A DNA stretch of 64,000 nt from Epiperipatus broadwayi (taxonomy: Eukaryota; Onychophora; Udeonychophora; Euonychophora; Peripatidae). Shown piece after piece: positions 34,175-47,539 of this stretch. The notes below the pieces were generated by a model. It searched no databases. It was not told the DNA's origin and worked only from the letters and a program-made list of their open reading frames with translations. Location of the stretch: assembly GCA_028023455.1 (NCBI GenBank), contig JAQFVV010006208.1, forward strand, positions 7,360,963 through 7,424,962, written 5' to 3'. The position numbers and the translations under genes are program-made. Positions within the stretch are counted from its first letter, which is position 1; the number at the start of each line of letters is the position of its first letter.

Positions 34175-35490
34175 TACTTTATTAAAATGTTTTAATGTTT
34201 TTAAATTTTAGTGGTCATTAAAAATGATTCTAAGAGTTAGAAATACTGTAATTATGAGTAATCGAAATGCTTTTAATAATTTAAATTGAATTTCATCTCT
34301 TATATTGTATAAAAAATATTTTAATACTTTCGCCAAAGTTTTGCATAAAACTAATTTGCATAAATCATAAATTATCACTTAGTTTGAAATTGTTTTGATT
34401 ATTCGACTTTTAGTAGTGTTGAACAAAAATATAAAATGTTATAATGTATCCAAAATGTTGATCGTACACAACATGGAGTTTAAAACTACATATCCGTAAA
34501 ATAAAAATAATCGAATATTTGTTCATAAGACTAGGTGTTTAAGCACCAAAAGCGTTAGTTTGAGCTTGATACTACTATCTTGGTCCTTTGTGGTACAATT
34601 GGGTTAACCCGCACTTTTGTACTAATTTATAAACGTTTCATTAAATATATATTTTGTTTGAGTTAAACGCATACAATTTTATCAATATATATATGAATGA
34701 ATTTAAAATATCTATACATTTTTCCTTTTCAAAATAGTTCGTAATTTTGCATATATGTAAATGAATGCGCAAACTTCTTTTTCAAACTTGAAAAAAACTA
34801 TGCTATAAAATAGTCGAAACGTTGGGATGTATTTTTATTATAGTCATTTAAAAAAGAAGTTTTAAAAAGAGGTTTGTGTATTTATTTACAATATATACTT
34901 GTATTTTAAGTTTAATAATTTGAAAAACAAGGCATTACTTTATTTTGTGGTTTTAATCTCATTTAAAAGTGATTTGTTTAATTATACAGTAATTAATTTT
35001 ATAAATAGGGCTTTGTAGTTGCTATAAAGATACCGGTTTAAAAAGGTTTATGTTAATTCACCTTCTATAAATACATTTTTTAAAAAAGGTTATGCAACAA
35101 CTAATTGCGCTCAAAATCTATATATCCAATGGCCTATAAAACATTTGACTTAAAGAATGTACGTGTCAAATCCTCGCTGTAAAAGAAATGAAAATAAATA
35201 TGCAATAGAGTATTATGACCAGATAATAACATTTGATTGATGGGGATTTACTAATGCCGGGTTTACACTTGATGAGACCCTAAGCTATATAAAGGCCTGA
35301 GGTCGCTGCCGTTTCAAATTATACCAGCTAATCTCAGAAAAACTTTAAAATATATGCAGCTTTTAAATATATGGACAAAGGAAATATACTGTCATTTAAT
35401 TTTTATTAGAATAAATAACAAAGAATGTGTTTGCGAAACCACAGCAATTATATTATATAATCCTATAAAAGATTTGTATATTCCAATTTA
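34175..35490. other. No recognised feature
   Basis: Unique-looking AT-rich DNA. It would be intron if the preceding exon candidate were real, but no acceptor or second exon can be identified with confidence. Confidence 0.35.
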
Positions 35491-35579
35491 AATCATTTTT
35501 TCCCCCTTGATTTCCCAAATGCAAAATCATTGATTACAACATCAAAAGATATGCTGTGTAACATATCTCTTTCTATACT

Positions 35580-35950
35580 CATGATGGTATATGAGCACAG
35601 ACTTTCAAATGACCCTCCACTCTCCACTCCATCTCATAATACTGATACACTTGAACACATACATGTTGAAAAGATAAATAATCACTAATATACATGTTTC
35701 ATGCTAAACTAGCAGTCTGCCCATCCCTTGTATATGTATTAAATGGATTATGTTCTGTACATGAGGGTTCAGATTGACTTTAAGTCAACATGGGTGTGAT
35801 GAGAATCTCAGCCTGTGGGTGGCCTTTGAGCGTTCCATCATCAGATTTTCAATTGGATGGATGGTTGAAGAGTTGGAGTGTGAAGTTGATTGAAGCCTGT
35901 CCATTAAAGTATGAAGATTGGCTATCTTAATATATATATATGAGCACTTA
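35580..35950. repeat. Family B fragments inserted in the hAT gene
   Basis: A 5' part of a B copy (35585-35715) is joined to a reversed part (35712-35950), deleting the middle. The insertion is accompanied by loss of the hAT C-terminal dimerisation segment. The ribozyme is cut at its centre (catgctaaactagcag). Confidence 0.75.
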
Positions 35951-37019
35951 GGGAAAACTAACTGAATCTTGAAACATGATTTTTTACAGATCTTTGTGTT
36001 GAATTTGTTCTTCTTCAGGATAATTCTGTTTGGTAAAATCATGGAAGTGCCTCGATTCACTCCTGAGGGGTAATATCAATATTGGGTGGATATTCTGTCA
36101 TTAAGATATGTACTGCTTTACATAGCTGTTCCTCTGAAGCTTCTAAATCAACTAAAAATGAAAATTTATTTGCAACTTAATTACAGACTGTTATTCTTCT
36201 TGTTAAATTTGCCTCAAGGTTATCTATGATATGAATGAGGGATTTCACTTGAAATTTGTCTCTTGGAGAAAGGTTCTCATCAGCGTCATATGCCACTCCA
36301 TCATTGAATTGTTTTTTTCTCACTTTTCTTTTTTCTGTAGAATTATATTCTATATCAGGCAAACTCATCAAAATTTTCTCGAATATTTTTAATATAGTGA
36401 GAAAGTGATGTATACAGATTTGAACATGTGGTAAGTGCAATCTTTGGATCTTGGTCAGCCAGACTGGTTTTGTGAAATTCTTCCAGCAACCGATTCCATA
36501 AATGTAGCATACAAACAAACTAGTTCCTCTCTTTTTTCTAGAAGACTATTAGCTCCTTTTTCATTCTCATCAGCATAAATATACCTTTGAGCATCTATGA
36601 TTGGTGTATGACTCAAATATATGGCAGACACTGCCTTGCCATGTGCTTTCCACCTGTGGTTAGACTGCCTCTTTAGTACTCTGGTAGCTGGGTCTGTTTT
36701 TAAAACAGATAACATTGCAGACCATCTCTTTGTAGAAGCAGAAAAAAAAATGTGTCTCTTGAGCAATAGTAAAAACGTTTAAACAGCAATCTACAGTAGT
36801 ATTGTTGACAAGATTTGGTGAATGTCCACATGTGGAATATAAAGAGCATTCTTGTTTAACTCAAGGATTTTTTGTTGCATGCCACTGTAATTACCAGCTG
36901 TATTTGCTGCACTATCACATAATTGTCCTTGGAATTTTCTGAAATCAACTTTGCAGTCCTTACTTAGATAATCCACCACCATACCTGCCAGGGCTTTACC
37001 ACAAAGTTAAAAAGTGGTT

Positions 37020-37595
37020 AACAGGTAAACGATCACCAGGTGATACATACATCACACAATCACCATTACTTATGCTTGCTCAGTGGTTTAACACCAATCA
37101 TACCTAATAGGATAGTGGTGGCTCACCAGGTGATACATACATCACACAATCACCATTACTTATGCTTGCTCAATGGTTTAACACCAATCATACCTAATAG
37201 GATAGTGGTGGCTATGGTTATTAAAGAACCAAAGGCACCAAAATGTATGATTACTGAACTGAGTTCAGACCTATATGTCTATATAAGCTAATGAGCTTGG
37301 ATTGAAAATATCGTGTTTTCAATTTTAGACTCATACTTTGTAGTTAAGTAGAGAGAAAAGGTGACTGCTGCAGGGTTGCCTTAGATCCTAAGATCTAGGT
37401 GCAATGCTTTCAGATCCAAGCCTCCTTACTGATGAAAGCCACAAGCTAGAAATTAGTCTGGGGATATTAGATAAGTAGGCACTAGATAGCGATTTTATGC
37501 ACAAGCCTTCTGACATCCATTGATTACTCTGGCTTGCACTGAGGGGCAATAATGTATGTAGAGTTTTTCCAGTTTTAATAACAGAAGATACATAC
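37020..37595 (+). repeat. Family A insertion in the hAT gene, with 90-bp tandem duplication
   Basis: A near-complete A copy in plus orientation splits the transposase between HVDQLTVIVRYV and LAGMVVDYLS, with about 20 expected residues missing. Its end region is duplicated (37033-37122 and 37123-37212, one difference), producing an open frame of repeated peptide that is not a gene. Confidence 0.8.
37414..37472 (+). ncRNA. Hammerhead ribozyme, type I (family A copy 4)
   Basis: ATCCAA faces TTAGAT and TCCTTA faces TGGGGA (G-U allowed) in stem I. CTGATGA is at 37429-37435. Stem II is AGC, loop CACAA, GCT, an A-U pair replacing the G-C of copy 1. GAAAT, TA and GTC follow; predicted cut between 37458 and 37459. 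The core is intact. It lies on the opposite strand to the hAT gene. Confidence 0.65.
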
Positions 37596-38699
37596 CTTAC
37601 TATAACAGTTAGTTGATCCACATGGGGAAAATCTGGCATAGAATCCACAGACAAACTGAAGAAACTTGCTTTTCTCAGATCACCCAAAATTAATTCTCTT
37701 ATTTTGTTAGCCATAAGCCGCACAAGTTTATCACATACTGTCTTTGATAAATATGAAGATAACACAGATCCTTTGTTTCCATAGTGTTTTATGTGCTTGG
37801 AAAAAAATGGATCAAACTTAGCACTCAATTCTAACAAACCAAGATAGTTGCCATTATTTGGTGATTCAAAAGTTTCATTGTCTCCACTAAAAATCAGATC
37901 ACATTCTGCTAATGATGCATATCACCTCAACAACATGCTCATGCACATTCTTTGAATAAAGCTGTTCTTTTATTTGTTTTGCTAGTTCTGAGTCCAAGGT
38001 CAAACCACACTTTCTTATCAAGTATGGAAGCAAAGCTCTTCTATGGTCTTCAGAATTTTCATGACTTTGAACGACTGTGGGATTTTGACAGAAAATCCAT
38101 CAGAAGCAAGTGATACAGTTGATATTGAAACAGTTTGCAGACAAAGCAGTAAACACAAACAGTTGTTGAAGAGTACGCAAACCATTCTCGATTGTATGCT
38201 TCACCATTAACTTTTCTGTTTTGAAAACAACCTTTTGAATAATATATAATCTGATTTTTGAATGAATGCTTAGAGTTTTCAAATAGATCATTCCAGTGCT
38301 GACACTCTGATAGATCTTTTAAAATCCAGTATGAGAGTTCATCCTCTGTGAAAACACTCCATTCACCAATATCACTGAGTTTCATGAATTTTATTGTGTC
38401 AACTGAAGATATCAATTTTGCAACAGCACCAATGCTCACACTGGGATCAGTTTCAATATTCCCATGAACTGAGATTCCAGACTCTATTATCCCAGTATCA
38501 GTCAATAGGCTTTGTTGTTTTGAACTTTTCTGATCTCCTAGGGTTTGCGGATCATCATCCATTTTTGAAGTGAAATATCTGTCAAGTTTTGGTAATGTTT
38601 TGAGTTCATCTTCAAGCTGCTGTTTTCATTTTCTCTTCTGGTATCCACTTTCAAATGTTCGCTTCATTGTATGGCTGGAAACAGAAGAGCAAAAATAAA

Positions 38700-41510
38700 T
38701 TCTAGAAAATAAAAGAAAAATAATATATATAATTTCTTATACATTATAAAAAACATAATATACCATGCTAGTTGCTCTTGACCCTTGAATATAAAATATA
38801 TGAAAAAAAATTATTTTAATATCCATATTTTACCATTAACAGATAATAACAAAAGATACATAATATATTTTTACTTCACAGTTTATACTGAGAGTGAGGT
38901 AGAAGTTGATATATATCAAGATAATTATTTTATTCAATTTAAATAGGTTACAACAAGTTAGAATAAATAAAAGCCTGAGATAATATACCCAAAATAATAT
39001 TAATCAAATTAGAAAATTTCTGGGGCAAATAATGTTGAAATATATTTTTAAAAAATTGCCATTTGTGGAAAAAATAGGAAATTTTTGAGGTCCCTGCAAA
39101 TTGTGAATCCCAAAGCTGTAAATTATTTAGCTTATACCTAAATCCAGCACTGAGATTTACCATTGATTACCATTAAAGCTGCATCAACTATGTATTATCA
39201 TTAAATTACTATCTCAGAAGAGTAAATGAAAAAATAGAATGCACACACATACACACACACACACACAAATATTTTCAATTATTTCTAACTTCAAGTCTTT
39301 AGATTACTCAAAGTTTGTAGATAATCTTACCATAATGCATATAATAATAATTGTGTGTACCTATATATTGTAACCAACTGGGTTACATGGCACACAGCAA
39401 AATAGTTGTATGTGTGAACATACATATACAGTAAAGGAAAAGTAGAAATAAATGCAGGCATAAATTTTTGTAGATATTTTCTACATTTCACATGGGATAA
39501 TAATGTCTGTAAAGGGTTAAATAACTCAATTTAAAACAGAATTTTATTATAAATTAAAACATTTAAAAAGATCTAAATAAATATTAATATTGTATTATTA
39601 TTCTGATTTTGAAATTTAAAAAAAAAAACAAGCATGATTTGTTTTTGAAAATCTTTTTATTACTGCTTGTATACCTTTCTTTATCTATTTTTAAAAAAAT
39701 TTGCAGATTAAAATTAAAAATTCCAAAGGATTAAAGTAAAAACATATACATCACACCTTTGGTAAAATTTCAGAGTGCCTTTCAAAAGTAGCTTGTAATC
39801 AAAAATGATTTGAAAAGATTAAAATTGATTTTAATCAAGGTAAAGTTTGGACAGAAAAAACTCTGTTTTCAGTTACTGTGTTTTTATCATCTCAAGATTA
39901 AAAAGGATTAGACAGATTGAAAACAGCCTGCAATGTGTTTTTATCACTTCAAATGATTCTATAAAAGGGCTGATAAAGAAATATCAGTTCAGTCTGGATT
40001 GTAGTTTTTGTAAGATCTTGCCAGAAGAGTCTGGTTAATATTTTTTTGAGAAACAGAAGACCAAATTGTCCAGCTGCAAATCTAAGAGTGAGAATGCAAA
40101 GTCTGGTTTTAATATTTTATTGCAGCTTGTTGAAGTTTGCAACAGTTGGTTTTAGCTGGCCAATGAGATGGCTGATAGATTTATACAAAACTCCCATGAG
40201 ATGTGACTGAAATCAAAGCAGGAGATTCAGCAGCAGCCTACATTTCAATGGTGGAGTTTGAATTTACATGGAGGAATATGACCCACTTCTCTGTGTTAAA
40301 ATTTATAGTCTTCAAAGTGTTCTGGAAAAGTTTTCTGACCGGAGCAGAAGGAAGATTATGGCATGCCAACAAATTACCTGAATTATACTTTCCCAATGCT
40401 GACAAATACCTGGACTGGTCTCCATCAAGATAAACCATCAGTTGCTGAAGAAGTAATTATACATATGCTGTTGTATCTAAAGGCAGAGAAGCACAGATTA
40501 AATGTATATACAGCTGGCAATGAGTAGTGCTATATATAATAACAAAGTTTTAAATAATTCCCTTAGTAAAATGACATTTTTATAACTGATCAATATATAT
40601 AAAATATTAGTTTTAACCGGTTGATTCTGCAGATGCCATATTGAATTTTTTTTAAAAACTGACCTGAGACACAATTTTCACAATAGCTTCAGGTTTAATA
40701 ATGTTAGAGCAAAAAACTTTACATTGATAGAAACTAGAAAAACTAAGGAAAACAATAAGGCTAAGACAAATAATGATTACCATTTAAAAAATAAGGAAAA
40801 AAAGAAATTTCAACATCCAACAATTATTACTTTATTGTTTGTTCATAATTTCTAATTTATCATTAACTAAGTTTAAATTACATCTTCACTGATAATTTAT
40901 TTGCATTCCTCACAAAATTATCTTTCAAACCATATATGATACTTTTTACCTGAGATAATCCATAGCTTCAGAATCTCCAAAAGTATTCACATAAGAATTC
41001 TTCATTTTTATCTTATACCCCATAGGTGACAAATCTCAAAGGTGTCTACAAAAAAAAGATTCATCCTAATAAAAGTTACAAAACAAATCATTTCCAAAAG
41101 ATGGATATGCATGTGTCATCATAGCAATTGGCTTCTTGTCTAAATTGTAGGCTACTGTCTGTATCACTGATAAAATGAGTTTCATCTCATTATATATTTT
41201 TTGTGTACATCAGTGATGTTTATATTATTTATGCACACCAGTGATGGTATCTTGTTATATTTATTGTCCCACAGAGATATAATTTATTTGCATATAGATC
41301 ATGTGCTAGCTATAGACTTAAAAATAATGTGATGCAAGATGTGGCAAAAACTACTGACTCCACAGCATGAGTATCAAGGCATAGGCCAGAATGATTCTTT
41401 GCCTGCATACAATTCCATATGGTATATGCATAACCATTGTGGCTACCACTATACACATACCATTTGAAATCTTTATTGGTTTTAAGTGTTTATATTTTCA
41501 CATAGTACTA
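38700..41510. other. No recognised gene; CA microsatellite near 39.25 kb
   Basis: Mostly unique-looking AT-rich DNA with a CA run at 39242-39270. Around 40.14-40.44 kb the composition is less AT-biased and both strands have frames of 66-76 codons, but no motif is recognisable. Confidence 0.4.
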
Positions 41511-41512
41511 TG

Positions 41513-41772
41513 CCCAGTAAATTTTAAAACAGGCAAAACTCACTATAAGTATTGCTGCACACAGCAATCTAGAGTAATCAATGGATGATAGAAGGCTTGT
41601 GCATAAAATCCCCATCTAGTATCTACTCATCCAATATCCCAAGACTAGTGCACAAGCCTTCTGGCATCCATTGATTACTCTAGCTTGCTGTGTGTGGCAA
41701 GACATATAGAGAGGTTTGCCTGTTTTAATAACAGTTATAAGCAAGCATAAGAAATGGTGACCCAGTAAATTT
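41513..41772. mobile_element. Short family A foldback with 12-bp target duplication
   Basis: A 236-bp insertion (41525-41760) made of the two A ends in opposite orientation: aaaacaggcaaaactc and cttctggcatccattg with ggtttgcctgttttaa. CCCAGTAAATTT flanks it at 41513-41524 and 41761-41772. The central part with the ribozyme is missing, so this is an internally deleted copy. Confidence 0.85.
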
Positions 41773-41779
41773 GTTGTTT

Positions 41780-43140
41780 TATCAACTGCATTCTTTCCGT
41801 ACACTAGATTATCAGTTTTTAAAATTTACATTGTATTGCTCTATATATGTAAATCATTACTTGTTATACAAACACAATGCAAGAACAAGCACAAACACAC
41901 TAATACACATATAAACATATACCTTTTGAGAATCGTGTCTATACTGTATAATAACGAGCATAAATGATTTAATATTATATATGAAACAAATATATAAAAT
42001 ATATTATATTAAAAATAATTTGATTAATTGTATGAATATTAATAAGACTTCTACAAATTTGGTTAATAATTGGTTGATTAATAATGAATGGAAAATTATA
42101 TAAGTTAATATATATCGTATAAAAAAAATGGATGTAATATTGTTTAACATAATGTTATGATATAATCAATTGTTTTGTAATTATTGAATTTATATATGAG
42201 GCTTTTGATTTGTTTTAATTATTTATATTATTATTGTTTGTTTATTGGACACTGAATGGTTTTATGTCAGGTGATTCGTTAATGTTAAATAGAGTAGTAA
42301 CATTTGAAAAGGGCACCAAAGTAGGTGCTGAAAAAAGCTTTTTATGTATAAAATTATTATTTGATTATATAGCTGTTGTAAAGAATTATTATTATTTTAT
42401 TATTATTATTTTGTGGAAGAGCAGCATAAGGATTTTTATTCCTTTCCAATTTTGATAATTTATATAGTACACACACACACACCAATACAAATGCTAACAA
42501 ATTAATATACCATTTATCAAATAATTTTAAAAAATTTAAAATATTAAAAATTAAAATTAATAACTTACGATACTCCACGATTACATTTATGTCACATTGA
42601 AGATCTTCATATCCAAATTATCAGCGTATTTTTAATTCATTATATTAGGATTATAAGGCTGATAAAGATTTTCTGCCTTTATCACTCATGTAAACTAGTA
42701 AATTGACTAGAAAATTAAAAACATAAATTCATCAAATTTTTAAAAATAATTGTAAAAAATTCAAATTTTATCCGATATCAATGTAAGATATATAATTCAA
42801 AAGCTAATAGAAAGACACATCGAATGCTGGGATTTCTGATGATGTCATGCTTATAGTTTTTGTGTAATTTAAAAAAGAAAACAAAAATTCAAACAATCAG
42901 CTGAAGCGAGCGGTTGACCCATGGCAATAACTCAAGCCTTAAATCACATTAAAGGAGGGGAAAAGGTTTAAAACTCACTCACTGGACAGCATTTTGCATA
43001 ATGTCCCTTCATCTTTCTTAGTGAATTATTGGAAAGACTTTTGCACTCCTGGCTGTTTTAATTTTCTCTCTCAATATGTCAAAATTGTTGTACACAAACT
43101 GTTTTAGTTCTATATTATGGTAAACAACCGAAAGATATTA
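41780..43140. other. No recognised feature
   Basis: AT-rich DNA with small runs of AC (42468-42482). A frame of 73 codons near 42234 has no motif. Confidence 0.4.
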
Positions 43141-43154
43141 TTATCAAATAGTAA

Positions 43155-43300
43155 GATTGTAGATGAAAGCCACAAGCTACAAACTTGTCTGGGGATATTG
43201 GATGAGTAGACACTAGATAAGGATTTTGTGCACAACCTGCATCCATTTGATTACTCTGGCTAGTACTGAGTGGCACTACTATATGGAAAGTTTTGCCTCT
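43155..43300 (+). repeat. Family A fragment
   Basis: Contains gatgaaagccacaagct, ctggggatattggatgag and gtggcactactatatgg. The first part of the ribozyme is missing and GAAA reads CAAA, so it is inactive. Confidence 0.7.
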
Positions 43301-43309
43301 GTGTAGTAA

Positions 43310-45855
43310 GATTGATCTAATATCATCTTTGACCTTGGTCATGTGGTCATTTTTTATCCATTATTTATATTTTCAAAAAAGTTTTCTTATAATAATTTAA
43401 TCTTTCCTTCCCCCCAACCTCTTCTCCCCCAAATAAAATAGATTGAATACCATACCTTTTAGTTCTATGTGAGTAGTGTTCCACAATTATTATTGCAGAA
43501 TTAAAAAATTCATTACTCCGTGGGAAAAAACCCTCATTTTTTCATTTGAAACTAGTAATAAGAAAATATTTGTTTTCCCAAAAATATATTCCTCTGAAGG
43601 ATAAATAATTACATAGTATCCAAATAAGACTCCAATTTAATTCATTGTGGGGGGGTGTGGGTAGGAGGGGGAGTCAATTTCATTTATTCATATCTAAAAT
43701 AGTAACTGCTGAGGTTCCTGAAATTATAGTATAATATTTTCTAATGGTTTTTCACAATTCTTATTATTTTTAAGACAGGCTATAAAGTTAGGTTAAAGAT
43801 AAGACAGCCACTCTTATCTTTATAAAAGTCACTATCTTGTGTCATGGTTTGAGAGATTCCTCTATCGGCAAAATAAAAATATTGCTTAACTATTATAAAT
43901 TTCAAAGCGCATTTGATACAGGTTATAGCCTGTCTTAAAAGTATTTACATATACTTCCTGTGTGCTTAATAAATAATTATAATTCTTATTATTTTGACTG
44001 CAGTTTAAAAATTATTCAGCTTAATGTTGCATTAAACATTCTACCCCATATTTATTGTAAAAAAACGTCCAGTTTACTGCTTTTCAAAATTTACTCTAAT
44101 CGTAGGAACTCTAGTACATTAAATAACGTTATCTTTCTTATTACATTGCCAAATTCATATAATATTAATATCATTTACTTTCTTTATTATTTTATAATGC
44201 TTCATATGAAGTATTGTAAAAGTAATAAAGAAAATAAAGGACGTTAATATTACTTTAAATAACATTATAGACTGCTTTTATTCTACAACTTTTGTGCCTA
44301 AGTGGTGCAGGAGGTATAGACTATTTTGACGTGAGCTCTGAATTTATCAAACTTATTTTTGTAATAAATAGTCTATTTATATAACTCTTGACTACATATG
44401 AATATAGAGAAAGGAATAAACTTTATCATACACTTTTTATGAATTTATATGCTCTCATCGCATATTACATATATAATCAAGCACTACATAAACAGTCTTT
44501 ATTATAGGAAATTCAAAATTTCAAGTTATTCCTAATCACATGTGGCTAAAAATGAGATTCTATTTCTCTCTTGTTATAGAATAAGTTTGTATAATTTATT
44601 TGTCAAGATATATATCAGACACACAATAGGTTAAAGCCCTGGGTTCAGCATGATGAGCAATGATTGGTTTATATAACAATAAGCTATAAGTATAAATAGT
44701 TCACTTATACTTTTAAAACTTATACTTACAGGAGAATGGATGTAAATTTGTAATAAACCCATGACCGGAGGGTTATACTCTTTTCTATATTATAAACTTA
44801 TTTTTGTCTTTCTTCAGGAAGACGTTATATTATTTAATATCTATTAACAATGATTACTTACTTCATATTGTTTAATATCTAATACCATTTGTGATTTCTT
44901 TTATGGTTACAAAATAAAATCATTATTATTATGTACCATGTCTGTGTAGAGAGACGAGACTGGTTCAATCAAAAATAGAGACATAACGACCAATCATTTT
45001 TATGGCATTGCATTCTTGTTTTATAAAACTCCATTCCTGTGTATAGTCATCAATTGTAAGTACACTTCTTCTTTGGTATGTTGTCCATTGTTTAGGGTTA
45101 TTTATAGTTCTATTTTATCACTATAGAAAATTAATATCAACAAAGAACTAGTAAAACTACATTGTCACACAAAGCAGGTGCAAGTGCAGTTGAAATTTTA
45201 GCCTACAAAAATCTAACTGTGGATGCTCCAAAGCAAGGTTGGATGTGAAAATGCATCTAGCTTGAGAACCGAGCCATATAACGTAATAGCGATCTTTTGT
45301 TTTGGTGTTGGAATTTGTCTGAAGTTTTTATAATATTACTGTAGAGACTGAAATGGTCAGAGAGGGCCAAAAAACTATCATTTTTTGCAATGAATTATTT
45401 ATGTAAGACAAATAATACTTATGAGTATTTGAAAATCGGGATGTACAACGGTCCTGAGAAGGCATTTTGGGGACACTGGGACATCTAATCAAAAATAGGA
45501 ATAAATCCCAAAAAATCTGGACATCTGGTCATCAAGTATCTGAGGTTTTTCTTAATTAGAATAAGTGCTGACATCATTATGGTACCATGAATTAACTATC
45601 ATTATATTATCAAATAGTTTAATTTGCCATCTCACCACCAATTATAATAATCCTAAGAATTTCTACTATATTAAGTGATATCTTAGTTTAGATTTTGAAT
45701 CCATTTATTAATGATTCTAGCTTCTTAATAAGATTCTTTAATAACACATGGACATTTAGATATTATTTATTTGTTGTTTACTTGTTTTAATAATAGTCTA
45801 AATAATGAATATTTGAAACTTTGTAAATAAATATAATCATAGAAAAACCAATTGT
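43310..45855. other. No recognised gene; hairpin repeat near 43.80 kb
   Basis: At about 43790-43860 the sequence aaagataagacagccac with tcttatcttt matches the inverted copy near 11.03 kb. The rest is AT-rich. Open frames near 43960 are composition artefacts. Confidence 0.4.
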
Positions 45856-45861
45856 ATATTT

Positions 45862-46365
45862 GCTTTTGGTAGAAATAACTTGATACTAAAAGGAAATATG
45901 CCTATGTGTTTGAAAAGGAAGATTTTTAATAAATGTGTTTTACCAGTTCTTACTTATGGATCTGAGACTTGGACACTTAATAGAAGAGCAATACAGAGAC
46001 TTCAGACCACTCAAAGAAGTATGGAGAGATGTATGTTGGGAGTAACAAGAAGATATCGAAAATGCAATGTATGGGTAAGAGAACAAACGGGTGTTACTGA
46101 CCTCATTGAAAAAATTAAAAGATTGAAGTGGAGTTGGGCTGGACATATTGCTAGAAGAGATGATAATAGATGGACAATTGAAATTTTAAACTGGATTCCA
46201 AGAGATTGTAAAAGACTCAGAAAGAGACCACATGTGAGATGGATGGATGAAATAAGAAAGTGTGCAGGGGTGATGTGGAGAAGAGAAGCTGAAGATCGGA
46301 GAAGATGGATTAAATTTGGAGAGACCTTCATCCTGCAGTGGATTGATAATGGTTGATAATGATGA
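45862..46365 (+). pseudogene. RTE-like LINE, C-terminal part, 5'-truncated
   Basis: The frame starts inside the element at FAFGRNNLILKGN and is open to the natural stop: KCVLPVLTYGSETWTL (thumb), MERCMLGVTRR, KRLKWSWAGHIARR, RPHVRWMDEIRK and the terminal FILQWIDNG. It corresponds to the thumb and C-terminal part of the reverse transcriptase protein of CFDP2-like RTE retrotransposons; the catalytic part is absent. A GATAATGATGATG tail follows, the 3' end typical of this family here. A family B fragment begins right behind. Confidence 0.85.
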
Positions 46366-46369
46366 TGAT

Positions 46370-47265
46370 GACTATATGTGATCAAGAATCTTGACCTCAG
46401 GGTGGCCTTTAAGCATTCCATAATCAGATTTTCAATTGGATGGACAGTTGAAGAGTTGGAGTGTGGAGTGGATTGAAGCCTGTCCATTAAAGTATGAAGA
46501 TTGGCTATCTTAATATATATATATATATCTGAGAACTTATTGCATATATGTGTAGCTATCTTAATATATATATATATATCTGAGAACTTATTGCATATAT
46601 GTGTAGAGATGGTAATCTGGACCAACTGATGATTGCTGGTTTAGCATGAAATGTAAGATTGGTGACTATTTATCTTTTTGACATATATGTGTTCAAGTGT
46701 ATCAATGATATGAGATAGAATGGTGAGCTGTGCATCATATGAAAGTCTGTGCTCATATACCCTATATATTTCATATATTGATACAGATATATATTAAGTC
46801 TGTATTTCAGTTATTACATAGTAGAGATGTCTGTCCATCCCTTGGATATGTATCAAATGGATTATGTTCTGTACATGAGGGTTCAGATTGACTTTAGATC
46901 AACATGGGTGTGACAAGAATCTTGGACTCAGGGTAGCCTTTGAGTGTTCCATCATCAGATTTTGAATTGGATGGACAGATGATGAGTTGGAATGTGAAGT
47001 GGATTGAAGCCTGTCCATTAAAGTATGAAGATTGGCTACCTTAATATATATCTGAGCCCTTATTGCATATATGTGTAGAGATGATAATCTGGACCAACTG
47101 ATGATTGCTGGTTTAGCATGAAATACATGTATTGGTGATTATTTATCTTTTCGACATATATGTGTGCAAGGGTATCAGTGATATGAGATAGGGTGGTGAG
47201 CTGTGGGTCATATGAATGTCTATGCTTATATACCCTATATATTATATATGTAATAAAGTTATTTT
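46370..47265 (+). repeat. Family B copies in tandem (about two units)
   Basis: Partial unit 46375-46750 and further unit 46755-47265, same orientation, same landmarks as the 24.6-kb array (for example catccttg, acatgagggttcag, ccatcatcagatttt). Within the first, a 51-bp piece is duplicated (46504-46554 and 46555-46605). Two ribozyme regions lie here; that at 46612-46669 has lost the U before the cleavage site. Confidence 0.8.
47084..47142 (+). ncRNA. Hammerhead ribozyme, type I (family B, best dispersed copy)
   Basis: ATAATC (47084-47089) pairs with GATTAT (47137-47142); 3-base bulge TGG; ACCAA pairs with TTGGT. CTGATGA is at 47098-47104. Stem II is TGCT/AGCA with loop GGTTT. GAAA is at 47120-47123. 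Stem III pairs A-U, U-G, A-U; triplet GTA with the predicted cut between 47131 and 47132. Core bases are all present; T facing T at the stem II base is the only weak point. Confidence 0.65.
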
Positions 47266-47539
47266 ATAGTAATTTGTACTGTTTTGAATAAATATGTAAA
47301 TGGAAATTCAAGTAAAAGTTTTTTTCTACTCCAAAAAAAGTAAGGAAAATATATTAGAGAAATATATTTTAGATCGCTTAGAATTAACAATGGAAAATAT
47401 TTACTTATTCGCGATAAGAAAATTGCATTTGATAAATGCCAAGAAATATTTGCTAATTACAAATATTTCTTGATACAATAGAAATTAAAAATACTAATTA
47501 AAAACACCAATAGGAAATACAAGACTAATAACAATCAAG

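Larger units (their letters stand above)
35493..38667 (-). pseudogene. hAT transposase gene (DUF4371/ZMYM-like), decayed
   Basis: Minus-strand relic of a cut-and-paste transposase. In order: start MKRTFESGYQKRK at 38667 with a stop soon after; KTLPKLDRYF; TTF-type zinc finger region with YNREWFAYS and CFVCKLF (about 38100-38200); FSGDNETFESPNNGNYLG; the DUF4371 region with KFDPFFSKHI, FFSLSVDSMPD and HVDQLTVIVRYV (37600-37880). A family A insertion follows, then LAGMVVDYLS and GQLCDSAANT (36900-36985), SASTKRW (36730), LSPRDKFQVKS (36235) and LVDLEASEEQLCKAVHIL (36090). A family B insertion replaces the hAT dimerisation core; the tail MSIERDMLHS and INDFAFGKS ends with a stop at 35493. Several frameshifts are visible. 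Just upstream of the start the sequence tgtttccag resembles a splice acceptor. Terminal inverted repeats were not found. Confidence 0.85.

Noticed and set aside
37040-37291. Frame with a duplicated histidine-rich peptide
   Set aside because: Produced by the 90-bp tandem duplication in the end of a family A insertion.
40203-40438. Overlapping frames on both strands as a host exon
   Set aside because: Composition is slightly less AT-rich, but there is no family, no consensus splice pair and both strands are open equally.
41525-41760. piggyBac-type insertion suggested by TTAA next to the family A ends
   Set aside because: TTAA is part of a T/A-rich end (ttttaaaaca), and the longer 12-14 bp duplications at five loci explain the boundaries better.
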